Shown here in pieces: positions 16,542 through 28,419 of a stretch of DNA of 64,000 nucleotides. The notes beneath the pieces were generated by a model. It worked only from the letters and a program-made list of their open reading frames with translations. It was not told the origin of the DNA and did no database searches. Made by a program: the position numbers and the translations under genes. Source of the DNA: Nitratiruptor sp. YY08-10 (lineage in GTDB: Bacteria > Campylobacterota > Campylobacteria > Campylobacterales > Nitratiruptoraceae); contig NZ_AP023057.1 of NCBI RefSeq assembly GCF_016629565.1, positions 1,178,001 to 1,242,000 of the forward strand, given 5' to 3'. Positions within the stretch are counted from its first letter, which is position 1; the number at the start of each line of letters is the position of its first letter.

Positions 16542-17906
16542 TCACTTCTCAATATTGTGAAAATAACTCCGTACCCCTTCTACAACGCCTTTGGCTATCA
16601 ATTTTTGATACACAGGATTGCTCAAACGCGTCGCTTCGGTTGGATTGGTGATATAGCCTACCTCTATCAAAATCGATGGCATCTGTGCCCCCACAAGAAC
16701 CCAAAAGGGACCTGGACGAACACCACCATCTTTAACTCTGTATCTTTTTCGAAGATTATATAAGATATTTTTTTGTATATCGATCGCCAATTTATTGGAA
16801 AGTATCGTTTTTTCCCGATTTAAAAAGTCAAGATAGACATTTTTACTATAATAGTTCATCCCTTGCATATCCACTCTGTTTTCCAAAGCCGCAATTCTCT
16901 TTGCTCTTGCACTTCTTGCAGGCGAGAGATAAAATGTCTCCAGACCGTGCATTGCCAAATACTTGCTTCGTTTTGGAGCCGCATTGGCATGGATGGAGAT
17001 AAAAAGATTTGCCCGGACCTTGTTAGCAAATTTTGTTCTATTTCGAAGAGTGATAAAATAGTCACCTCTTCTTGTAAGATAGACCTTATAGCCCTCATTT
17101 TTCAAGGCCTTATACACTTTTTTGGCAATAGCTAAAACAATATCTTTTTCTTTTTTCCTTTTATAGCCTATAGCACCACTGTCTTTACCGCCATGTCCGG
17201 GATCAATCACAATAGTATAACTGCTATTTTTTATTACCTGTGGAATTACCTGGACCTTTTTTCTATATTTTTTAAAAGTACTCCATGAACCGTTTTTTTT
17301 CAAATATATATCGAGTCTATTATTTGTAAGTGTAAAGTGTGAGTTTATGGGAGTGCTGTTTTCAAATACTATACGGACTATATTTTGTTTGTATTGTGCT
17401 ATTTTCATTTTTTTTACAGTACGCAGTTTTTTTATGACCTTTGTAAATCCAAGACGAGCCTTGATATCGTAGATATCTTTATAAAAACTTCCTTTTTTGA
17501 GCGTAAAATGATGGATATCCTTTGTATCTATAGACCGATTAAAGAAAAATTGTACATATCCAGATCTCAATCGATAGCTCGTTAAGGTGCTGTTTTGTGT
17601 AGTCGTTTTATTTTTTGCCAACTTGGGTTTATAGATTTTGCTACCTGTGAGATAGGAGAGCTCCCGTTTATAATCGTCATATTTGAGACGAAGTTTCTTC
17701 GAGCACTCTATCAATCCTTGTAAAGCCTCAATCTTCTCTTTTTTATTATTGTCAATTAGCGACTTTATATAAATAGACTTATAGAGATTATAGGCTTTTA
17801 ACTGGGCATTTTTGGAAGAAAGCTGGCAATAATATTTTGCCTTTTCTAACTGAACGTTCTTAGCAAACAGTGTCAATGCCAATACAATGATAATAAAAAA
17901 ACGAAT
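16542..17906 (-). CDS. amiC: N-acetylmuramoyl-L-alanine amidase AmiC, probable ATT start
   Basis: A 454-aa exported zinc amidase that cuts the peptide stem from murein, usually at the division septum. The catalytic Amidase_3 domain fills the last 220 residues: IVIDPGHGGKDSGAIG (first Zn His), E in LAIAKKVYK-flanked segments, FISIHANA (Zn His) and PSILIEVGYITNP (catalytic Glu). An AMIN-like beta domain precedes it. No ATG, GTG or TTG start exists before TTG 17882, which would cut into the signal peptide. ATT at 17906 gives a complete signal peptide (MRFFIIIVLALTLFA) and has GGAGAG five bases upstream. The gene begins two bases after the upstream stop. Confidence 0.88.
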   Translation of the reverse strand: MRFFIIIVLALTLFAKNVQLEKAKYYCQLSSKNAQLKAYNLYKSIYIKSLIDNNKKEKIEALQGLIECSKKLRLKYDDYKRELSYLTGSKIYKPKLAKNKTTTQNSTLTSYRLRSGYVQFFFNRSIDTKDIHHFTLKKGSFYKDIYDIKARLGFTKVIKKLRTVKKMKIAQYKQNIVRIVFENSTPINSHFTLTNNRLDIYLKKNGSWSTFKKYRKKVQVIPQVIKNSSYTIVIDPGHGGKDSGAIGYKRKKEKDIVLAIAKKVYKALKNEGYKVYLTRRGDYFITLRNRTKFANKVRANLFISIHANAAPKRSKYLAMHGLETFYLSPARSARAKRIAALENRVDMQGMNYYSKNVYLDFLNREKTILSNKLAIDIQKNILYNLRKRYRVKDGGVRPGPFWVLVGAQMPSILIEVGYITNPTEATRLSNPVYQKLIAKGVVEGVRSYFHNIEK

Positions 17907-17908
17907 GA

Positions 17909-19006
17909 CTACTCTCCGTGAACCAGTTTTTGCATCAACTCTTTAACACTGATAATCTTATTGACTCGATACCCGTTGGCTCCACTAAAAAACAGGCCGG
18001 TATCGGCTTTTCCTTCATACGCATCACTGAGCCTATCGGCAATGCAGTATCCAACGGCCTTGGCTTCCACCCCTCTATGACATGGAGCCACACAGTTGCT
18101 GATACATTTGATAGGTGGCCCTTCCCGTTTTTCTACAAGCTCTATCAGATTGGTTCGAATGCCACGAGCAGGATATCCCACAGGAGATTTTAAAAGCAAA
18201 ATATCCTCTTTTTTTGCATTGATCAAAATCTTTTTAAATGTCTCGCTTGCATCACACTCATACGTCCCAATAAATCTTGTTCCTATCTGTACACCGCTTG
18301 CTCCAAGATTTAAAAACTTTTTGATATCATTATGGTCCCAGATACCGCCTGCTGCAATGATTGGTATATCTCCCCATTTTTTGGCCTCTTCCACCACTTG
18401 CGGAACGATATTTTCGAGCTGAAATTCTTCCATAAAACACTGCTCATAGGTAAAGCCTTGATGCCCTCCGCTTAAAGGGCCTTCCACAACAACGGCATCC
18501 GGGATTTTGTTATATCGCTGACTCCAACGTTTACAGATGATTTTTAAAGCTTTTGCACTTGATACGATGGGAACAAGTGCTACATCTGGAAAATCTTTTG
18601 TAAATTCCGGCATATTTGTCGGAAGTCCTGCACCGGTTATGATGATATTTGCACCCGCTTCACATGAGTCTCGTACAACTCTTCCATAATCGTTGATAGC
18701 ATATAAAACATTCGCACCAAGAGGCGCGTCGCCACAAATTTTTCTCGCATTTTCAAAAATTTTAAAAAGTGCTTTTTTTGAATAGAAGTTTGCTGTCTCT
18801 AAAGGCCTTCCGGCAACCTCTTTTTCGATATATTTTTTGTTTTCATAGTATCCCGTACCAACACTGCTGATAACTCCAAGTCCTCCCTCTTTGCTGACAT
18901 TGCCAGCAAGCCTGTCCCAGCTTATCCCTACTCCCATACCCCCTTGTACAATTGGATAGGGAATCGTGTATTTTCCAATTTTGAGTGGTGGAAGTGTCTC
19001 CATCAT
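17909..19006 (-). CDS. Nitronate monooxygenase / FabK-like FMN enzyme
   Basis: A 365-aa FMN-dependent TIM-barrel protein. The N-terminus IPYPIVQGGMGVGIS is the family signature; further conserved parts are GANVLYAIND, ITGAGLPTNMP, VVEGPLSGGHQG near residue 170, and IIAAGGIWDHNDIKKFLNLGASGVQIGTRF near residue 225. The family includes 2-nitropropane dioxygenases and enoyl-ACP reductase FabK; these cannot be separated by eye. A three-Cys segment near residue 305 (CISNCVAPCH) is a notable addition. The ATG overlaps the tyrS stop by 4 bases. Confidence 0.85.
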   Translation of the reverse strand: MMETLPPLKIGKYTIPYPIVQGGMGVGISWDRLAGNVSKEGGLGVISSVGTGYYENKKYIEKEVAGRPLETANFYSKKALFKIFENARKICGDAPLGANVLYAINDYGRVVRDSCEAGANIIITGAGLPTNMPEFTKDFPDVALVPIVSSAKALKIICKRWSQRYNKIPDAVVVEGPLSGGHQGFTYEQCFMEEFQLENIVPQVVEEAKKWGDIPIIAAGGIWDHNDIKKFLNLGASGVQIGTRFIGTYECDASETFKKILINAKKEDILLLKSPVGYPARGIRTNLIELVEKREGPPIKCISNCVAPCHRGVEAKAVGYCIADRLSDAYEGKADTGLFFSGANGYRVNKIISVKELMQKLVHGE

Positions 19007-20202
19007 CCTACCTTTACTTTTGCAAATTTTCTTTTTCCGACTTGTACGATATACTCTCCCGGTTGGAGATGAAAATCTTTATCCATTACTTTCTCTTTAT
19101 TCACTCGAACAGCACCTGCTTGAATGTCTCGCCTTGCCTGTGAAGTTGAAGGCTCCAATCCAGCTTCTACAAGCGCTTTTGCTATCCAAACAGGTCCTTG
19201 CATCTCCACCTCTTTGATATCAGTAGGAATATCGTTTTTCTTATGAATTCTGTCGAACTCCTCTTTCGCTGCTTTTGCGGCTTCAGCATTATGATAGCGT
19301 TCTACAATCTCCATCGCAAGAAGTTCTTTGACAAATTTTGGATGAATCTCCCCTTTTTCAACACCCTCTTTCAATGCTTGTATCTCTTCAAGGGATTTGC
19401 TGCTCAAAAGTTCATAATACCGCCACATCAATTCATCGCTGATGCTCATCAGCTTTGCAAACATCTCATTGGGCTCTTCCGTGACTCCCACATAGTTTCC
19501 AAGAGATTTGCTCATCTTCTGCACACCATCAAGTCCCTCAAGTATCGGCATCATCAATACAGCCTGTTCTTTGCCTATACCAAAACTTCGTTGCAGATGT
19601 CTACCCATCAAAAGATTGAATTTTTGATCTGTTCCACCTATTTCGATATCACTTTTTAAGTGAACACTGTCGTATCCTTGCAATAATGGATAGATAAATT
19701 CGCTAATTGCAATCGGTCGACCCGCTTTATATCGCTTTTCAAAATCATCTCTTTCAAGCATCCTCGCAACACTAAAGAGCGTTGTCAGCTCAACCAGTCC
19801 GCTTGCTCCCAAGGCATCAAGCCAAGAGGAGTTGAAAACGACCTCTGTTTTTGCGGGGTCCAACACTTTAAAAACTTGATCTTTATAACTTTGCGCATTT
19901 TTTAAAACAGTTTCACGGTCCAGTTTCTTTCGTGTTTCACTTTTTCCCGTAGGATCACCTATCATCGCAGTAAAATCACCGATAATAAACTGAACGATTC
20001 CTCCATACTTTTGAAATGTAGCCAGTTTTTGCAAAAGTACCGTATGCCCCAAGTGCAAATCCGGAGCCGTCGGATCAAACCCGGCTTTGACATAGTAGTT
20101 TTTGCCATGTTCAAAATAGTCTTTCAAAAGAGCTTCTATTCTTTCTTGATCAATAATTTCAGCTGTTCCTCGTGCAATTTCAGCCAACGCTTCTTGTAAC
20201 AT
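19003..20202 (-). CDS. tyrS: Tyrosyl-tRNA synthetase
   Basis: A 399-aa class I synthetase. The HIGH-type motif is LHLGHTVLL near residue 50 and KMSKS is in QKMSKSLGN near residue 232. The C-terminus is an S4-like RNA-binding domain (SQARRDIQAGAVRVNKE), as in the TyrRS subtype with HIGH = HLGH. Upstream of the HIGH motif, AGFDPTAPDLHLGH matches this family exactly. It is followed after 8 bases upstream by spoT in the same direction. Confidence 0.96.
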   Translation of the reverse strand: MLQEALAEIARGTAEIIDQERIEALLKDYFEHGKNYYVKAGFDPTAPDLHLGHTVLLQKLATFQKYGGIVQFIIGDFTAMIGDPTGKSETRKKLDRETVLKNAQSYKDQVFKVLDPAKTEVVFNSSWLDALGASGLVELTTLFSVARMLERDDFEKRYKAGRPIAISEFIYPLLQGYDSVHLKSDIEIGGTDQKFNLLMGRHLQRSFGIGKEQAVLMMPILEGLDGVQKMSKSLGNYVGVTEEPNEMFAKLMSISDELMWRYYELLSSKSLEEIQALKEGVEKGEIHPKFVKELLAMEIVERYHNAEAAKAAKEEFDRIHKKNDIPTDIKEVEMQGPVWIAKALVEAGLEPSTSQARRDIQAGAVRVNKEKVMDKDFHLQPGEYIVQVGKRKFAKVKVG

Positions 20203-20210
20203 TCCCTCTC

Positions 20211-22352
20211 CTATTGATTGTACGCATCGCTTGTTTTAATAAATTCTATAATTTTAACCTTTTGAGCTATTTTTTTCCTTAACTGCTCCAGATCGAAAAC
20301 GGGTGCTTCAATCTCCATTTCACATAAGTTCGTCTGCTCCACATTTTTTCCAAGCTCAATAGAAACAAGATTGATGCCCAGTTTTGACAAAAACTGTAAA
20401 AAATCCGCCAAAGCCCCCTTTTTATCCGGAAGCAGAGCAATAAGCTTGTAATGGGGCAATGTATCCTCTTTCCACTCTACATAGAGCATCGGCTTGCCCT
20501 CTTCGATAAGTTTTTGCGCCTTTTGGCACATTTTATGATGGACAACAGCATGATGATCCATACGAAAAGCAACAATCTCATCACCCCTTTTGGGATGACA
20601 ACAATAGTCAAACTCCACTCTGTTAATTGTATAGTGGGTATAGAAGACAAAATTGTCCACCGCCTTTTTTTCCAGTTTTATCTGTTTAGGCGATAGAAGA
20701 TAAAGAACCCCTTTTTTCTTTCGATATTCGCTCAAAAATCTATTCTTAATCTCTTGCAAATAGTTGATTTCCGTCGAGATTCTATGAAGTGCCGTAATTT
20801 CATGACTTTCAAGCCACTCTTTGATTTTTTGCGGCTCTTCTTTCAACTCACTTGCTAAAATGTTTATTGCGGCTTTTGCACTGACCTCTTTATATTTATG
20901 TCGGCATAACAGCCGCATCTGATCTTTGGCTTTGGAGGTTTTCACTGCATCAATCCAACTGCAACGTAAAATGGGCTCATCTGCAACTTCTATCCGGACA
21001 ATGTCTCCATTTTTCAGTTCTGTTAATAGTGTACTTTTTTGCTTATTGATATAGGCCGCTTTTGCTCTATTCCCTACATCGGTATGGACCGCATAGGCAA
21101 AATCGAGGGCCACTGCTCCTCTTGGCAATGTAAAAATATCCCCTTTTGGAGAAAAAACCGATATATCTTCACTAAACAGATCATTTTTCACAAGTTCATA
21201 AAACTCTTCGATATTTTCATTTTGGTACTGAAGATTTTCCAGCCATGCAAGATTGACCCCTACATGTCCGATCTTATACTTCCAGTGTGCGGCCACACCA
21301 TATTCAGCAGTGTGATGCATATCAAAGGTACGGATCTGCACCTCAAAAATACTTGTTTGATCAAATACCGTCGTATGTATCGTTTGGTAGCCATTCTCTT
21401 TTGGAACGGCTATATAATCTTTAAACCGCATAATGAGTGGTTTGAAATGGGTATGGACAATCCCCAAAACTTTGTAGCAATCCAGTTTTTGGTGTACAAG
21501 TATTCTGATAGCCAACAGGTCCAAAACCTCTTCGATCGAGATCCCTTTTCGCTGCATTTTCAGATATATGGAGTAATAGTGTTTGATACGTCCGATCACT
21601 TCAAATGAGTTGCTTGCAAATCCGTTTTTGACAAGCAGTTTTTTTACTTTATCGATAAATTCGTTGAGTTTCATTTGAAGCTCGACTTTGTGCGAGCTGA
21701 TGAATTGATCAATTTTTTCATACTCTTTTGGAAAAAGATAGTAAAAGCTCAAATCCTCCAAAACATTTTTCAGTGAGGCAATACCTAATCTATGTGCAAT
21801 AGGCGCATAAACAACAAGAGTCTCTTCAGCAATTCTGAGCTGTTTCTTCTTTGGCAATGCATCAAGAGTGAGCATATTGTGCAACCGATCACACAGTTTC
21901 ACGATCAAAACTCTCACATCCTTGATGGAGGCAATGAGCATTTTACGAAAAGAGAGCGCAGAAGTGATGAGTTTTTCATTGGATGTGGAAGGCAACAACT
22001 CTTCACTGCGTATCGCAACAATTTTCGTCATCCCTTCCACCAAATGAGCCACATCCTTGCCAAAATGCTCTTCAATCTCTTCGATTGTATGTGGAGTATC
22101 TTCTACCACATCGTGCAATAAAGCAGCAAGAACCATATCGGGATCATTTGTTACAAATGCTGTGATAGCAGCTACTAGCAGTGGGTGGATCACATATGGT
22201 TCACCACTTTTTCGTTTCTGGCCCGCATGGGCCATTTTCGCAAACTCGATTGCTTGAGGAAGTCTGTCCGATTTTGGAGCGATTTGAAGTAGAAGTTTTT
22301 GCGCCTCTTCTACATTGTGTATACTCTTTACTTTTTCTAAAAACTCATTCAT
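20211..22352 (-). CDS. spoT: Bifunctional (p)ppGpp synthetase/hydrolase (Rel/SpoT)
   Basis: A 713-aa stringent-response enzyme. The HD hydrolase domain has YVIHPLLVA and ALLHDVVEDT near residue 75 and LCDRLHNMLTL near residue 150. The synthetase domain has RIKHYYSIYLKMQRKG near residue 255 and YIAVPKENGYQTIHTTV near residue 320. A TGS domain (ISVFSPKGDIFTLPRGAVALDFAYAVH) is near residue 400. An ACT domain lies in the last 70 residues. Campylobacterota usually have this single Rel/SpoT enzyme. It sits four bases from rpoZ, the same arrangement as E. coli rpoZ-spoT, which fits the binding of ppGpp to the omega subunit in relatives. Confidence 0.95.
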   Translation of the reverse strand: MNEFLEKVKSIHNVEEAQKLLLQIAPKSDRLPQAIEFAKMAHAGQKRKSGEPYVIHPLLVAAITAFVTNDPDMVLAALLHDVVEDTPHTIEEIEEHFGKDVAHLVEGMTKIVAIRSEELLPSTSNEKLITSALSFRKMLIASIKDVRVLIVKLCDRLHNMLTLDALPKKKQLRIAEETLVVYAPIAHRLGIASLKNVLEDLSFYYLFPKEYEKIDQFISSHKVELQMKLNEFIDKVKKLLVKNGFASNSFEVIGRIKHYYSIYLKMQRKGISIEEVLDLLAIRILVHQKLDCYKVLGIVHTHFKPLIMRFKDYIAVPKENGYQTIHTTVFDQTSIFEVQIRTFDMHHTAEYGVAAHWKYKIGHVGVNLAWLENLQYQNENIEEFYELVKNDLFSEDISVFSPKGDIFTLPRGAVALDFAYAVHTDVGNRAKAAYINKQKSTLLTELKNGDIVRIEVADEPILRCSWIDAVKTSKAKDQMRLLCRHKYKEVSAKAAINILASELKEEPQKIKEWLESHEITALHRISTEINYLQEIKNRFLSEYRKKKGVLYLLSPKQIKLEKKAVDNFVFYTHYTINRVEFDYCCHPKRGDEIVAFRMDHHAVVHHKMCQKAQKLIEEGKPMLYVEWKEDTLPHYKLIALLPDKKGALADFLQFLSKLGINLVSIELGKNVEQTNLCEMEIEAPVFDLEQLRKKIAQKVKIIEFIKTSDAYNQ

Positions 22353-22355
22353 CTA

Positions 22356-24532
<2,177 letters not shown>

Positions 24533-24536
<4 letters not shown>

Positions 24537-25348
24537 CTATTCGAACTAGGCTCTTTCAAAGAGATAATCACTATCGTAATAAAAGAAACAATGAATCCTA
24601 TCAAAAACAACCAGCCGGAATCTTTCAGCAAAATCGTATTTGGATCTAATGTTAAATCCAATCCCAAAAAAGATTGAAAAAGATGCGTATGAAGCAGATA
24701 CCAAACTACTCCTGCAACCAATGCTACACTCACAATGGTATCTGTTATTGCAAGTTTAAACAAAACGGCATTGCGCATCCACCAAGATGCACCAAATAGT
24801 GACATAATATACATTCGCTCTTTGTGTTCCAAAAACCATATCTCGATCTGCTTGAAAACAAGCATACCACTCGTTAGAACAATAATCACTAAAAATAGTT
24901 GGGTTATATTTTTCACAAAAAGCAAAAATTGATACATTGTATGGTGCGCCTGACTAAAGATTTCTACTCTTGTCACTTCAGGAAGATGCAACAGATCCTC
25001 TTTCATTTTTTCAACTTCATCATTGGAAAGAAATTTTCGTAAAGTGATTTTGTAAAAATAGGGTAAAAAGTTTTCTAAGGATTGGAAATCAACTTCTATC
25101 CCTCTCATTTTCAATCTCTTTACCACTTGTTTACGATCAATGCTTTCAATAGTTTCTATAAGAGAAAATTTTTTCTTAACATTTTCCATATCCAATGGTT
25201 TTTTTGCAACAAGAATAATGGAATAGTCTTGAGCCAATTTTCTCTCATAAGAATGGATAGAGCGCTCTATCAGGAGATAAAACTCCACAGCAAATAGTAT
25301 TGCAAAAAGAGGAATAATCAAAGAGAGATGATTTTTAAGAGATCGCAT
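24533..25348 (-). CDS. ftsX: Cell division protein FtsX
   Basis: A 271-aa permease-like protein with four membrane helices: one near residues 8-27, then about 150-170, 195-220 and 245-265. Between helices 1 and 2 is a periplasmic loop of about 120 residues, which in other bacteria contacts EnvC. With FtsE it forms an ABC-type complex that transmits force or a conformational change rather than moving a solute. It overlaps ftsE by 14 bases. Confidence 0.88.
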
Positions 25349-26009
25349 GCACCATCCCGTTTTCTATATGATAATGTTTGAAGTGGATTCCAAGATATTT
25401 TGGGATAGAGTGTGTTACAACCACAACTGTTGTTCCCAGTTGTACATTTGCGCCTTCTAATAACCCCCAAATCACTTTGGAAGAGTACTCATCAAGATTA
25501 CCAGTGGGCTCATCAGCTAAAATGATAAAAGGATTGTGTGCCAGGGCTCGAGCCATAGCAACTCTTTGCTGCTCTCCACCGCTTAATTCAAGTGGATAGG
25601 CAAACTCCTTTCCACTTAATTTCACATGTTTGAGCAGTTTTTTGGTCTGCTCTTCACAAACCTCTTTGGGAAAACCCGCTATAATCAATGGCAGCATGAC
25701 ATTACGTTTGACATTCCATTCGTTGATGAGCCTGTAATCTTGAAAGATAATCCCCAGATTTCTTCTCAACAGTGAGAGCTTTGAAGAGCTGATATCATGT
25801 AAAGAGATCCCCCCAATCTTCAAAAGACCTTGTAAAGGCTTCATCTCCCCGTAAAAAGATTTCAAAAGTGTCGATTTTCCGCTCCCGCTCGCACCTGTTA
25901 TCAAAACAAAACTGCCGCTTTTTATATCAAACGAGCTATTTTTTATCACGGGCTTATCTTTTTTATACGCTAAAGTGAGATCTTTTGCGATGATGACACT
26001 TTTAGCCAT
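25335..26009 (-). CDS. ftsE: Cell division ATP-binding protein FtsE
   Basis: A 224-aa ABC ATPase. Walker A GASGSGKST is near residue 39, Q-loop IIFQDYRLI near 88, signature LSGGEQQRVAMARAL near 141, Walker B IILADEPTGNLD near 161 and the switch His in VVVTHS near 197. It powers the FtsX switch at the septum. It overlaps trmB by 8 bases. Confidence 0.94.
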   Translation of the reverse strand: MAKSVIIAKDLTLAYKKDKPVIKNSSFDIKSGSFVLITGASGSGKSTLLKSFYGEMKPLQGLLKIGGISLHDISSSKLSLLRRNLGIIFQDYRLINEWNVKRNVMLPLIIAGFPKEVCEEQTKKLLKHVKLSGKEFAYPLELSGGEQQRVAMARALAHNPFIILADEPTGNLDEYSSKVIWGLLEGANVQLGTTVVVVTHSIPKYLGIHFKHYHIENGMVHAIS

Positions 26010-27180
26010 GGAGCAGCTCCAAAATCTTTTTATGTGCTGCTACGTTTGCTTTGGACAAAACCGGCTTTTTAGGAAAATAGGAAACCTTGCCATCTTTGAA
26101 GAGCAAGTACTTATGTTCCGGACGATCAAAACTTCCAAAAGAGAGACGCATCAATCGTCCACCATTCTCAATGGCATACAACTTTTCAAAGTGGACAAAA
26201 TATCCATCAAACACTTTAGGGGCAAAACTTACTTGTTCAAGTTTGTCTTCATCATACGAAAAGGTATTAAACGAAAAATCACATTCCAAAACCGGCTGTT
26301 CAGAAAACTCCAGATTAAACATACGGATATCATAGATATCTTTCCCCAGTCTAGTCCATCGATCTTCGTATTTGCTACTGATTGGAGGCTCGATATTTTT
26401 CGTTACTTCAAATCTGACCCTTTTTTCCTGCAACAAAAGATCCAATGCATACTCAAAATAGTTGATACTGTCTGTACGCAACTCCAAGACCCCATCTACT
26501 TTCAAGACTCGCTTAGCTTCTTCAATAAAAGGTTTGGAGAAAACTCTTCTATGGGGTTTTTTATCCCAAGGTACGGGGAAATGAACAAATATCTTTCCCA
26601 CCACATTCGAAGGAACAAATTCCAAAAAAAGCCTCGCATCGTAATCGATAATATAGAGATTTTTGAGATCTTTCAACGCTATTTGCTTAAGGGTTTGTTC
26701 AATGGAAGGTTTGTGGATTTCAATTCCGATAAATATCGTATCGGGATGCTGCTGTGCTTGATACAGTAGATGTCTTCCACTGCCAAATCCTATCTCTATC
26801 CAAACCTCTTTGTTTTTGGGAAACTGTTCAATGAAAAAGTCTATCTCTTTCAGAAACTCTCTTGCTTTTTGTGCATGAGAAGTTTTAATCGTTGAAAGAT
26901 TGTCGTGCAACACATCACACTGTGCCAGATCACAAAAATTTTTCAGAGCCATTTTCATTAAGACAGTAGGAGAGAGTCTTGTTATCTTATCACCCTTTAT
27001 GACAAAAGTACCATCCCTTTTGGGTTTTATCGTAAGTAAAAAAGGTTTTTTATCATATTCGACAGCAACCAGTTCATCTTTGGCATTGACCAAAGGCCTT
27101 GCAAACCATAAAAATCGATACCCCTCTTTCGTAACGGGCGTATCGAAATGGTGAAAATGCTTCGCTACGATATGCGGCAT
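26002..27180 (-). CDS. trmB: tRNA (guanine-N7-)-methyltransferase, extended epsilon type
   Basis: A 392-aa SAM-dependent enzyme that makes m7G46 in tRNA. The core (about residues 120-300) has EIGFGSGRHLLYQA (SAM loop), FIGIEIHKPSIEQ, and the TrmB-specific HFPVPWDKKPHRRVFSKPF. E. coli TrmB has 239 residues; here about 110 extra N-terminal and 95 extra C-terminal residues flank the core, as in Helicobacter and Campylobacter homologues. The role of the extensions is unknown. Confidence 0.9.
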   Translation of the reverse strand: MPHIVAKHFHHFDTPVTKEGYRFLWFARPLVNAKDELVAVEYDKKPFLLTIKPKRDGTFVIKGDKITRLSPTVLMKMALKNFCDLAQCDVLHDNLSTIKTSHAQKAREFLKEIDFFIEQFPKNKEVWIEIGFGSGRHLLYQAQQHPDTIFIGIEIHKPSIEQTLKQIALKDLKNLYIIDYDARLFLEFVPSNVVGKIFVHFPVPWDKKPHRRVFSKPFIEEAKRVLKVDGVLELRTDSINYFEYALDLLLQEKRVRFEVTKNIEPPISSKYEDRWTRLGKDIYDIRMFNLEFSEQPVLECDFSFNTFSYDEDKLEQVSFAPKVFDGYFVHFEKLYAIENGGRLMRLSFGSFDRPEHKYLLFKDGKVSYFPKKPVLSKANVAAHKKILELLHG

Positions 27181-28419
27181 CTACTCTTGTTCCGGTATTT
27201 TGATCTCAATCTTTTCACTCGGTTTGGAAACAAGCCCATATTTATCCACAGCATAGATTTTATACACATATGTAACGCCTGGTCTCAAACCTGCATCAGT
27301 AAATGAAGTGCTTTTGATATTTTTATATTCAAACTCTTTTACATTCAAAATACCATCAATCTCTTTTTTATCTACGATATAGCTCACTGCTCTTTGATCA
27401 GGAGAAGCCCATCGTATAAACAGCGTTCCATTTTCCAACTTGTGTTCCATTACAACAGGTGGCAATGGTTTTGGGAGTGTTTGTCCCACAGCAGGAACAT
27501 CTTGCTTGAAGCTTTCCAAACCATCTGCATCCACTGCAGTTACTTTGTAGTACCGTTTTACGCCATCCTCATCCAAAAGATCAACATACTTCGTACTTTT
27601 TGTTTTGGCAACCACAAGATATGGTCCGATTTGGAAAATACTTTTGTAGACTTTGTAATATTGTAAATCTGGTTCACTATTTGGCTGCCAGGTCACCACA
27701 ATCTTTTTAGGCAAATTCGTTGTAGCTTTTAAACCTTGTACTACTTTCGGTCTTGGCTTCGTAGAGGCTTTGATAGGAAGTGTCGGTTTGGACTCTACCC
27801 CATCACATGTAATTGCTTTGATACGATACAGATATATTTTCTTATCCTCAAGTCCTCTGTCGATATATTCGGCATTGAGTCTGCCTTGTAGTCTGGCAAC
27901 TTCTTTCCATTTTTCATTTTCAGGGGTACTGCGTTCAATCACATACCACTGGACTCGCGGGTTTGGATGAGGGCGCCAGATCAATTTTACTTCTCTTGGC
28001 AAATGATCGATCGCTTCCGCAAATGCGATAGGTTCTGGATATGGAGCTGTTGAAACTTCGTGAGGCTGACTCAGTCTAGATTCTCTTTTGTCTTTGTTAT
28101 AAGTACTCATTGTATAAAAATATTTCGTTGCAGGTTTGAGTTTTTTGTCGAGATAGTGAGAGCTGTATCGATCTTTTATAATTGCAATGCGTTTATATTT
28201 TTTTCCGTTAATGGAGCGATAAATATTATATCCGGCAACTCTATCATCATATACTGGATTCCATTCTAAAGCAATAGAAGTCATATCTGATAGACTACGA
28301 ATCTTTGAAACAGTTGGTAAATTTGGATCGATTTTCGGTTTGGATGGCTGAGGTTGAACGGCACATCCGCTAAAAAGAAGCAAAACGCTGAATAAAGCTA
28401 TCCACATGAATCGTTTCAT
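27181..28419 (-). CDS. Lipoprotein with tandem fibronectin type III domains
   Basis: A 412-aa lipoprotein. The signal peptide ends with LFSGC (lipidated C19). Four FN3-like repeats of about 90 residues follow, each with a D-R-x-x-Y-x-I-Y or Y-x-V-Y-K-S strand and a terminal Y-x-V-x-A-V-D (PVYDDRVAGYNIYRS, RVQWYVIERS, DLQYYKVYKS, AVSYIVDKKE). Start: the frame is open to 28590, but ATG 28419 has GAGGAGAA upstream and begins the signal peptide. It overlaps rluD by 50 bases. A protein at this place between rluD and trmB is conserved in Helicobacter; its function is not established. Confidence 0.85.
   Translation of the reverse strand: MKRFMWIALFSVLLLFSGCAVQPQPSKPKIDPNLPTVSKIRSLSDMTSIALEWNPVYDDRVAGYNIYRSINGKKYKRIAIIKDRYSSHYLDKKLKPATKYFYTMSTYNKDKRESRLSQPHEVSTAPYPEPIAFAEAIDHLPREVKLIWRPHPNPRVQWYVIERSTPENEKWKEVARLQGRLNAEYIDRGLEDKKIYLYRIKAITCDGVESKPTLPIKASTKPRPKVVQGLKATTNLPKKIVVTWQPNSEPDLQYYKVYKSIFQIGPYLVVAKTKSTKYVDLLDEDGVKRYYKVTAVDADGLESFKQDVPAVGQTLPKPLPPVVMEHKLENGTLFIRWASPDQRAVSYIVDKKEIDGILNVKEFEYKNIKSTSFTDAGLRPGVTYVYKIYAVDKYGLVSKPSEKIEIKIPEQE

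Noticed and set aside
16542-17882. amiC starting at TTG 17882
   Set aside because: It truncates the signal peptide; ATT 17906 with a good ribosome site explains the sequence better.
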